Assembly: GCA_934394615.1 (NCBI GenBank)
Contig: CAKRRJ010000083.1
Location: 1 to 9,180, forward strand
Origin: an uncultured Lachnospiraceae bacterium
GTDB taxonomy: Bacteria > Bacillota > Clostridia > Lachnospirales > Lachnospiraceae
Reading direction: 5' to 3'
Length of the DNA stretch: 9,180 bases
Positions 1 to 5,178 of this stretch are shown one piece after another; positions within the stretch are counted from its first letter, which is position 1; each line of letters begins with the position of its first letter. Below the pieces are notes generated by a model. That model was not told the DNA's origin. It searched no databases and saw only the letters and a program-made list of their open reading frames with translations. The translations under genes and the position numbers were made by a program.

Positions 1-317
1 ATGCGGACCCAGCCAGCTTTTGGAAGTTTTAATTTCCCCTTTTGTAAGACTATGTTTCCATTCACATAATTGGTTGTGTAGCTTCTCGCTGGTTCCTTTT
101 TTGATTTGAACTTTGGAAAGCCTACAGAAGCATCACGAAAAAAATTTTTGTATGCCGCCTGCAGATGCAGCTGTGCATTGCACAATGCCAGACTGTCTAC
201 TTCCTTCAGCCATGGAAACTCCGACTTATACCTGGCCGGTGTCACGCTTAAGTTCTTCCCTGTCTTCTCATAATGCGCTTTTTTCTCGGCAAGCATCCGG
301 TTATAGACATTTCCTGA
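1..317 (-). pseudogene. tnpB: TnpB (IS200/IS605 OrfB) N-terminal fragment, truncated at its 5' end
   Basis: Reading the minus strand from about 317 down to base 1 gives an uninterrupted frame with the N-terminal TnpB pattern: VYNRMLAEKKAHYEKTGK, then an SEFPWLKEVDSLALCNAQL block, then AAYKNFFRD, GFPKFKSKK, SYTTNYVNGNIVL and LKLPKAGWVR. These are recognisable conserved blocks of IS605-family TnpB, the RNA-guided nuclease ancestor of Cas12. The catalytic RuvC part would lie left of base 1 and cannot be judged. The usual first 30 or so residues are absent: the frame meets a TGA at 345-347, and the only ATG is internal (296-294). The homology stops at about 311, where nucleotidyltransferase homology starts on the other strand. 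I call it a 5'-truncated remnant; activity from the internal ATG cannot be excluded. Confident on family, moderate on broken status. Confidence 0.82.
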
Positions 318-876
318 GAACAGAGGAACATCTTGGAAAAAATATCATATTGCTTGGATTAAGCGGAAGCCGTGCCTACGGAACAAATGTGGAAGGTTCG
401 GACATTGATGTACGGGGGTGCTTTAAACAGAAAAAAGGAGATTCTGACCGGCCGGACAATCCCTGCTGGACCATGCGCATTTATTTCTGTCAAAAAAAGC
501 AGTGTATTCGTTTGGTAGTTCTGCGAGGAATCAGGCGAAACATCTGGAAAATAAAATAGCAATGACAGAAAGCCAGGAACGGAGGCTGGGAAAGCATATG
601 GTTTGCCTGTATTACATGTGCTTTGATATTTTGGAACACGAAAAAATCATAACGTTTCGGGAAAAAGAACATGCGCTGCTGATGGATCTTCGGAATGGAA
701 CCTATCTGGATAGCAATGGGTGGACTGCTGCAGAATTTTACGAGATGGAGGAGGAACTGGAGCAGCGTCTGAATTACACGAAAGAACATACTGCATTGAC
801 GGAGGAACCCGATAGGGAAGCAATTTATGAATATACTGCGTCCGTAAATGAAAAGGTAGGAGGAGAAATCGTATGA
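302..876 (+). pseudogene. Decayed RlaP-type (PF10127) nucleotidyltransferase
   Basis: The region from about 302 reads FLRTEEHLGKNIILLGLSGS and then RAYGTNVEGSDIDVRGC, the pol-beta nucleotidyltransferase signature GS...G...SDIDVRG of the RlaP/YcgL-like family. The frame is then lost in an A/G run (431-440): the next frame holds KEILTG (435-452), and a third frame from 448 gives PAGQSLLDHAHLFLSKKAVY, SFG and LENK, which match the middle of the family. The C-terminal part (GKHMVCLYYMCFDILEHEKI, RNGTYLDSN, LTEEPDREAI) continues to a TGA at 874-876. From memory of intact relatives, some 40-50 residues are missing after KEILTG and some 80-90 between LENK and GKHMV. The N-terminus is replaced by tnpB DNA. 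The family is known from RNA-repair cassettes. A single 113-559 reading frame spanning this area is a chance fusion, not a gene. Confidence 0.85.
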
Positions 877-929
877 CAATCAAAAAATCATGCGATTGCC
901 CGAAAAAGAACGTGAAATTCGAAAAATGA
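873..929 (+). pseudogene. Possible remnant of a small cysteine-rich protein
   Basis: ATG at 873 overlaps the stop of the preceding nucleotidyltransferase remnant (ATGA), with AGGAGG at 859-864 at suitable spacing. It encodes MTIKKSCDCPKKNVKFEK before TGA. The CDCPKK start resembles short cysteine-rich proteins common in Lachnospiraceae, in which a further Cys-Glu follows. One inserted T after base 909 would restore KNCE, which suggests a one-base deletion. An alternative frame from ATG 890 gives MRLPEKEREIRKMKF, then TAG, then SDRDMLYFR. Too short for a firm assignment; it may also be a translated micropeptide. Confidence 0.3.
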
Positions 930-950
930 AATTTTAGTCAGATCGGGATA

Positions 951-959
951 TGCTATATT
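951..959 (+). promoter_or_regulatory. Candidate extended -10 (TGC TATATT)
   Basis: TGC followed by TATATT at 951-959 fits an extended -10 element for the vegetative sigma factor, but there is no recognisable -35 at the expected distance. If used, transcription would start near 966 and run through the structured stretch and tRNA-like sequence. AT-rich DNA gives such matches by chance, so this is weak. Confidence 0.25.
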
Positions 960-1013
960 TTAGATAGTAATAAATAGATTGCGCCTGTGCAGCGAAAATC
1001 TCAAACTTTAGCC

Positions 1014-1128
1014 TTCCCCTCGGGGGAATATGCCAGATAGGGTTGTCGGTGTCCACACAGAATGGAAATACGGCAAGAGATATCTGGAGCAGACCGGCAG
1101 GTAATCCGGGACGAGACTATAAATCTCG
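1014..1128 (+). ncRNA. Structured, possibly non-coding stretch upstream of the tRNA-like element
   Basis: No convincing gene is present here, but several exact complementarities are. TTCCC/GGGAA can close a tight hairpin around CTCG within about 1014-1028. CCAGATA (1033-1039) is the exact reverse complement of TATCTGG (1081-1087). TGTCGGT (1044-1050) pairs with ACCGGCA (1093-1099) with one G-U. The last two pairs interleave, giving a possible pseudoknot. CGAGA-CTATAAA-TCTCG (1112-1128) forms a 5-bp stem with a 7-base loop directly before the tRNA-like sequence. A 24-codon frame (1031-1102 region, ending EWKYGKRYLEQTGR) also crosses it, so part may be decayed coding DNA. Folding is by eye only. 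Confidence 0.3.
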
Positions 1129-1204
1129 TAAATGTTAGTTCATCTGGTTAGAACGCATGTATGTTAAACATGAGGCAGCAGGTTCGAGTCCTGCACATTG
1201 ACCA
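1129..1204 (+). tRNA. tRNA-Asn(GUU)-like sequence with a damaged acceptor stem
   Basis: The cloverleaf can be drawn directly. D arm GTTC/GAAC (1138-1141/1151-1154) with loop ATCTGGTTA containing the invariant GG. Anticodon arm CATGT/ACATG (1156-1160/1168-1172) with loop ATGTTAA, so U33 and anticodon GUU (Asn). Variable loop AGGCA. T arm GCAGG/CCTGC (1178-1182/1190-1194) with loop TTCGAGT. The 3' end is ACATTGA then CCA (1202-1204). The acceptor is imperfect: TAAATGT against ACATTGA has an A-G mismatch, and the CCA is one base too close to the T arm. Loss of one C (ancestral ACATTGCACCA, paired with GCAATGT) would explain both. It is either a decaying accessory tRNA or a tRNA-mimicking ncRNA, unlike the normal chromosomal tRNA-Asn in sequence. 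Confidence 0.6.
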
Positions 1205-1403
1205 AAGAGTGATTGTTGTTTGATGGTTCCTGCTTGATGAATCCTGCTTTTTGATTTTTTGATATTTTCGTTGGTATGATTATTTTTGCAGTCATTGATG
1301 GTAAAAATCCGGGAAGACGGTTGAGACGCACGGCTAAACTGGCTTCAGATGATCCGCCCGGCTGCTGTACAGGCACAGGTTAGAAATGAGGTAGAGAAGA
1401 ACT
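1205..1403 (+). other. Leader region of the macrodomain operon, no supported gene
   Basis: Holds a short direct repeat TCCTGCTT (1228-1235 and 1242-1249), an AT-rich promoter region, and then a GC-richer stretch. That stretch keeps an open frame from ATG 1276 to TAG 1381-1383, ending LASDDPPGCCTGTG. The ATG lies inside the candidate -10 hexamer, so this frame is unlikely to be translated from it. It may be the tail of a lost gene or an untranslated leader of about 115 bases. The macrodomain gene's ribosome-binding site is GAGAAG at 1394-1399. Confidence 0.35.
1251..1280 (+). promoter_or_regulatory. Candidate sigma-A promoter for the macrodomain operon
   Basis: TTGATT (1251-1256), an 18-base spacer, then TATGAT (1275-1280) preceded by TGG, i.e. 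a near-consensus -35/-10 pair with an extended -10. Predicted start of transcription is near 1287, giving a leader of roughly 115 bases before the macrodomain ATG at 1404. No operator-like inverted repeat was seen beside it. Confidence 0.5.
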
Positions 1404-2252
1404 ATGGCAAGAGAAGAAAATGTAAAAGTATTTGAAGATACCGAGGCGTTATGCAGAAGCAATCAGCGGCTGGCAGAGAGCATTCAGCATTCGGTTGCCG
1501 CTCAGAAGCTTATCCTGGAGACGGATGCATGCAGAGAAGGGGATAAAAACCGTTATGCAGATACGGCAAAGGTCGTGGTTTCCAAAAAGCGGAGCTTTGA
1601 GGCAGCCCGCGGCTATGCAGGACAGAAAGTGGCAGTCCATAACTTTGCTTCCGCATCGAATCCGGGAGGCGGTGTTGTCACAGGAGCCAGTGCGCAGGAG
1701 GAATGCCTTTGCCGCTGTTCTACGCTGTATTTCTGTTTGAAGACTCCATTCATGCAAAAGCACTTTTACCAGGCGCACAAGGATGCGCACGATCCGCTGC
1801 ACAACGATGACATCATTTATACACCGGATGTGCTGGTCTTTAAGACTGATACCGGAAAGCCGGAGCGTATGCAAGAGGCAGACTGGTATTCGGTCGATGT
1901 GATCACCTGCGCTGCTCCGAACCTGCGCGCAAAGCCGAGCAACCGCTATAATTCCGGAGATGGCAATCGCGCAGCTTCTGTTAAGAGCAAGGATCTGCTG
2001 GCGATGCACGAAAAGCGCCTGCGCAGAATCCTGGATACGGCGCTGGCAGAGGGAGCGGAGACGGTCATTCTTGGAGCATTTGGCTGCGGAGCGTTTGAGA
2101 ACAGTCCGGAGATTGTAGCCATGGCGGCAAAAAATGTTCTCGGAGATTATCTGCACGCGTTCCGGAATATTGAGTATGCTGTTTACTGTTCACCGAAAGA
2201 TGAGAGAAATTTCCAGGTATTTGCGCGCGTGTTAAAACCGTACTGCAAATGA
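1404..2252 (+). CDS. TIGR02452-type macrodomain protein, microbial poly(ADP-ribose) glycohydrolase-like
   Basis: 282 residues, a usual length for the TIGR02452/DUF2263 family (microbial PARG). Residues 79-100 hold HNFASASNPGGG followed by VVTGASAQEE, giving the PARG signature GGG-X7-QEE (GGG 88-90, QEE 98-100); the second Glu of QEE is the expected catalytic residue. CLCRCSTLY (101-109) follows as in the family. ITCAAPN (167-173) and VILGAFGCGAFEN (221-233) are the macrodomain core strands and phosphate-binding loop. Family members bind or hydrolyse ADP-ribose linkages in the cytoplasm; the actual substrate (protein, nucleic acid or a free nucleotide) is unknown here. All key residues seem intact, so it should be active. 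First gene of the operon, 38 bases before a metallophosphatase. The start follows GAGAAG at a normal distance. Confidence 0.9.
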   Translation: MAREENVKVFEDTEALCRSNQRLAESIQHSVAAQKLILETDACREGDKNRYADTAKVVVSKKRSFEAARGYAGQKVAVHNFASASNPGGGVVTGASAQEECLCRCSTLYFCLKTPFMQKHFYQAHKDAHDPLHNDDIIYTPDVLVFKTDTGKPERMQEADWYSVDVITCAAPNLRAKPSNRYNSGDGNRAASVKSKDLLAMHEKRLRRILDTALAEGAETVILGAFGCGAFENSPEIVAMAAKNVLGDYLHAFRNIEYAVYCSPKDERNFQVFARVLKPYCK

Positions 2253-2290
2253 AAGTGGCAGGATCCTGAAAACAGAACGGAGGTGCTGCG

Positions 2291-2992
2291 ATGAGAAGCA
2301 TTGTGATCGGAGACATTCACGGATGTTTTCGGGAGCTGCAGGCGCTGTTAAAAAAGGTGCGTTTTGAACAGAAGTCGGACCGCCTGATCCTGCTTGGCGA
2401 TGTGATCGACCGGGGACCGGATTCCGGTGAGGTGCTGGAGCTGTGCCGGAACCTGAAAGAGGAGATGGGAGAGCGCTTCATTCAGCTTCTTGGAAATCAT
2501 GAGGATCTGATGCTGGATGCCTGCTACCAGTACGACATGAGCCTCTGGGACGCGAATGGAGGCGCAGTTACCAGAAAAACGCTTCCGAAAGAAAAACAGG
2601 ACCGAGAAGACCTGCTTGCTTACATCCGGACCCTTCCGCTTTATTATGAAACAGAACAATATATCTGCGTCCATGCGGCGATTTCCCGAAAAGGAGCAGC
2701 CCTCACAGAACGGGAAACGGCACTGTGGGACCGGAAACTGGCAGATGAAGGCGCTTATAGTGGAAAGCTGGTTATCTGCGGGCACACACCGGTGAAAAAG
2801 GTAATGTATCAGCCTGGAGACGGAACTTACAGGGAAATCATTGCGGGACGGACACAAAAACTGCCGGAAACCGGAAGCATCTGTCTGGATACCGGCTGTG
2901 TTTTCAAAAACAAGCTGTCGGCCATGATTATAGAAGAAAAGCAGGGAGTCTGGCAGTATCAGGTACGGCAGGCGGATTATGGAAAAAAATAA
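2291..2992 (+). CDS. PPP-family calcineurin-like metallophosphatase
   Basis: 233 residues with every metal- and phosphate-binding motif of the PPP/PrpE-type phosphatases in order: GDIHG (7-11), GDVIDRGPDS (36-45), GNHE (68-71), VHA (127-129), GHTP (164-167) and LDTGC (199-203). It should be an active two-metal phosphoesterase in the cytoplasm; no signal peptide or membrane segment is seen. Relatives include protein Ser/Thr phosphatases, diadenosine tetraphosphatases (PrpE/ApaH-like) and the phosphatase domain of polynucleotide kinase-phosphatase, so the substrate cannot be fixed by motif alone. Strong ribosome-binding site GGAGGTG just before the ATG. Position directly behind a macrodomain gene suggests action on ADP-ribose-derived or RNA-end phosphates (inference). 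Its end overlaps the region before the next gene by a few bases. Confidence 0.9.
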   Translation: MRSIVIGDIHGCFRELQALLKKVRFEQKSDRLILLGDVIDRGPDSGEVLELCRNLKEEMGERFIQLLGNHEDLMLDACYQYDMSLWDANGGAVTRKTLPKEKQDREDLLAYIRTLPLYYETEQYICVHAAISRKGAALTERETALWDRKLADEGAYSGKLVICGHTPVKKVMYQPGDGTYREIIAGRTQKLPETGSICLDTGCVFKNKLSAMIIEEKQGVWQYQVRQADYGKK

Positions 2993-2993
2993 C

Positions 2994-3842
2994 ATGACAA
3001 TCTTTGAGTATCTCGGTATCCGTGACCATATTTACAGGGACGATGCCGGAAATGCCTATGTCTGTTTTGCGGAGATGGAGGACCTGTTCGGGTGCTGGAA
3101 CTTTGCTGCAGATCTGGGCGACGGGACTGGGTTTATTTCCAAAGAACAGTTTGAACAATACGAACGTTATTCGATTTCTGCTATAGAGGAAGATGAACGG
3201 TTTTCGTATCTCTCGGGGATGGGAAGGCTGTACTACCGGCTGGTGGGAAAAAGCGTTACAAAAGACCAGGCTTTCGACGTTATCCGCCGGACGGACCGTC
3301 TGTTTGAGTGGCATGTGGAGGAAATCCGGCAGCGGCCAGAGTTTGTGCCGGGCTGGAATTTCGACAACGGCGTGCTGGATCCCAGGTACTGGCCGGGATG
3401 TGGCTGGATGCATGTGGATGGCAGTGTCTGGTGTTACGGAAATACGCAGAAACATCCAACCATTCCGGGATTGATCCTGGAGTGGCTGACCAACCTGATT
3501 GCGTTTCCCTATCTGGACCTGATTGTCGCAGTGACGGAGGGAGATGTGGGTTTATCGGCGAAAACGTGGAACTGCAGTCCGGAACCGGAAGATCCCTTTG
3601 ATCAGTCAGTTCTTCTGGGAATCTATGTGCATGACAGAACGATTGCGGTTTTGGATCAGAACGATACGCTGGAACGCTATAGGACGTATGCAAAGCGGTA
3701 CGGTTATTTCGGCGAAAAAGCGAAACCCGAATATGAATATCTTCCTTATTTGAAAAAATGCATCGAATCCTATGGGGGAGATGCAGACGCGGTATTAAGC
3801 CGCATGCCAGATTATATTTGGAAAGGGGCGAATAGAACATGA
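2994..3842 (+). CDS. Conserved hypothetical protein, paralogue A of a tandem pair
   Basis: 282 residues from ATG 2994; an upstream in-frame ATG at 2979 adds five residues (MEKNN). I prefer 2994 because the next gene begins the same way (MTIF[ED]YLG), although 2979 has the better ribosome-binding site (AGGCGG). Not a family I can name. Visible blocks shared with its neighbour: SKEQF (49-53), YYRLVGKSVTKDQAFDVIRR (80-99), GWMHVDG (137-143), TQKHP, EWLTNLIAFPYLDLIVAVT (163-181), LLGIYVHD (207-214), DTLERY (224-229) and KKCIESYG...PDYIWKG at the end. No signal peptide, membrane helix or obvious catalytic motif; it looks like a soluble globular protein rich in aromatic residues. It overlaps the next gene by ATGA, so the two are probably translationally coupled. 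Confidence 0.85.
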   Translation: MTIFEYLGIRDHIYRDDAGNAYVCFAEMEDLFGCWNFAADLGDGTGFISKEQFEQYERYSISAIEEDERFSYLSGMGRLYYRLVGKSVTKDQAFDVIRRTDRLFEWHVEEIRQRPEFVPGWNFDNGVLDPRYWPGCGWMHVDGSVWCYGNTQKHPTIPGLILEWLTNLIAFPYLDLIVAVTEGDVGLSAKTWNCSPEPEDPFDQSVLLGIYVHDRTIAVLDQNDTLERYRTYAKRYGYFGEKAKPEYEYLPYLKKCIESYGGDADAVLSRMPDYIWKGANRT

Positions 3843-4714
3843 CGATTTTTGATTATCTGGGTTTGACTGAGCGATGTTCCAGAAGTGAGAATGGAGATAT
3901 TCTTCTGGACAGAAGAGATCTGTCGTACATTGTCCATCAGCTTGGGTGCTACAAGTATTGGGATGATGATACCGATCTGATTCCGAAAGAAGTTTTTGAT
4001 AGATTTTGTGAGTATTCGATTACTGCGGCGCAGGATGAGCGCTTTTCGGAACTTGATGATGTGCGCAGGCCATATTACCGCATGCGCGGAAAGCCGGTCA
4101 CAAAGGAGCAGGCGTTTGATATTATCCGAAGAACCGATGAATTTTTAGCACAGGATATCGATGTAGAAAAAATCCGGTTTCATAAGGACTTTGTGGGCGG
4201 CGGTTATTTTAACAACTGGCTGATCGCGAAGAACCATTACCCGCAGGGCTATGGCTGGATTCATGTGGATGGAACCGTTGGTGGAAATACAATTACGCAG
4301 AAATATCCGGAAATAGAGGAGCTTGTACAGGAATGGCTGCTCAAACTCATGGCGTTTCCGTATCTGAATCTCATCATTGCGATAACAAACTGGAATGAAT
4401 GTTCGCCGGCAGAGTGGGAAGAACGGAAGCCCCGGGAAGATGAGACATTTGAAAATGCAGTGATCCTGGGAATCCGCATACATGATAAATCGGTGGAACT
4501 CCTGAACCGGGAAGACACCCTGAAGTGCTATCAGGAGTACGACAGCAAGTATGGTCAGCCGGCGGAGAAATTTGAGCCGAGGTACTATCAGGACCATCAC
4601 CTGACACAGGTGGATGAGGCGTATTTGAGACGCTGCATCGAATCGTATGGCCTGAATGCCGATAAGGAGCTGAAACAGATTCCGGAGTATATCTGGAAGG
4701 GAGAAGGAATCTGA
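3839..4714 (+). CDS. Conserved hypothetical protein, paralogue B of a tandem pair
   Basis: 291 residues; start ATG overlaps the previous stop (ATGA) and follows AAGGGGCG at normal spacing. It is clearly paralogous to the preceding gene over its full length, by eye about 40-50% identical. Matching blocks: MTIFDYLGL (1-9), YYRMRGKPVTKEQAFDIIRR (79-98), GWIHVDGTVGGN (139-150), EWLLKLMAFPYLNLIIAIT (165-183), VILGIRIHD (208-216), DTLKCY (226-231) and RRCIESYG...PEYIWKG (265-287). The most conserved regions are the GKPVTK-QAFD-IRRTD helix and the G-W-HVDG turn, which would be the first places to look for a function. I do not recognise the family. Tandem duplication with divergence suggests a heteromeric pair or paired specificities; this is inference only. 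Confidence 0.87.
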   Translation: MTIFDYLGLTERCSRSENGDILLDRRDLSYIVHQLGCYKYWDDDTDLIPKEVFDRFCEYSITAAQDERFSELDDVRRPYYRMRGKPVTKEQAFDIIRRTDEFLAQDIDVEKIRFHKDFVGGGYFNNWLIAKNHYPQGYGWIHVDGTVGGNTITQKYPEIEELVQEWLLKLMAFPYLNLIIAITNWNECSPAEWEERKPREDETFENAVILGIRIHDKSVELLNREDTLKCYQEYDSKYGQPAEKFEPRYYQDHHLTQVDEAYLRRCIESYGLNADKELKQIPEYIWKGEGI

Positions 4715-4756
4715 CCGATTAAGAGGCAGTAAAAGGAAGAAGAGGAGGGTGAACGC

Positions 4757-5177
4757 ATGACGCTCGAAGAAAACCAGGTTAAACCAGCCGGATACAACCT
4801 TTTATACCAAAATTGTCTCTCAGGAGTTCCAGGAGGTCTTTGCAAAACGCGAGAAAGTCAAACCGTTCCAGCTTCAGAAGGTTCTTGATCTGGCAGAGCG
4901 GCGGGAACTGGCGGAAAGCGTTGTAACACGCGCGCTGGTACAGAAACAGATCGAGAAACTGATCACAGAAGGTGAGATCAGCGCAAACTGGAAACAGTTG
5001 GAGCCGAAAGATTATCAGAGCAAGGTTACATCAGCGGTTTACCGGGATTGCAGGAAAGAGACACCGGAAGCGGTGGAGAAGCTTGGAAAGGAATTTGGCA
5101 GGTTTAACGGTTAGATTGTTTCTGAGCACCTGAAAGCAATCATCCGGGATGAAAATGACCCTGAGGGGGCGGTGTAG
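4757..5177 (+). pseudogene. Frameshifted small gene of unknown function with an in-frame TAG
   Basis: ATG 4757 has an excellent Shine-Dalgarno (AGGAGGGTG) and starts MTLEENQVKPAGYNL, but this frame soon ends. From the TTTT run at 4800-4803 the +1 frame is open to TAG 5112-5114: it contains YTKIVSQEFQEVFAKREKV, KPFQLQKVLDLAERRELAES, LITEGEISANWKQLEPKDYQ and VEKLGKEFGRFNG. It is a charged, mostly helical product with codon use like its neighbours. After the TAG the same frame continues coherently (IVSEHLKAIIRDENDPEGAV) to TAG 5175-5177, one base before the next gene's ATG, which looks like the original gene end. Without a start codon in the long frame it is invisible to simple ORF calling. Likely a recently broken operon member of about 140 residues; a programmed +1 shift at CTT-T is possible but less likely. 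Family not recognised. Confidence 0.65.
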
Positions 5178-5178
5178 T

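Noticed and set aside
113..559. Open 148-residue plus-strand frame as a gene
   Set aside because: The first 60 or so residues are antisense to a clear tnpB frame and low in plausibility; the last 40 are out of frame with nucleotidyltransferase homology. It is a chance fusion.
1112..1128. CGAGA-CTATAAA-TCTCG as the anticodon arm of a second tRNA (Tyr-like or amber suppressor)
   Set aside because: The loop would give anticodon AUA, not GUA or CUA, and no D, T or acceptor arms can be drawn around it. The two in-frame TAGs elsewhere are better explained as gene decay.
1014..1204. Group I or group II intron core
   Set aside because: No domain V-like hairpin, no convincing P7/G-binding site pattern and no split flanking gene.
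1449..2156. Long minus-strand frame opposite the macrodomain gene
   Set aside because: Shadow of a well-supported gene with diagnostic PARG motifs on the plus strand; no recognisable protein features or ribosome-binding site.
2348..2995. 215-codon minus-strand frame opposite the phosphatase
   Set aside because: The plus strand carries every PPP motif in order; the antisense frame has no motif support.
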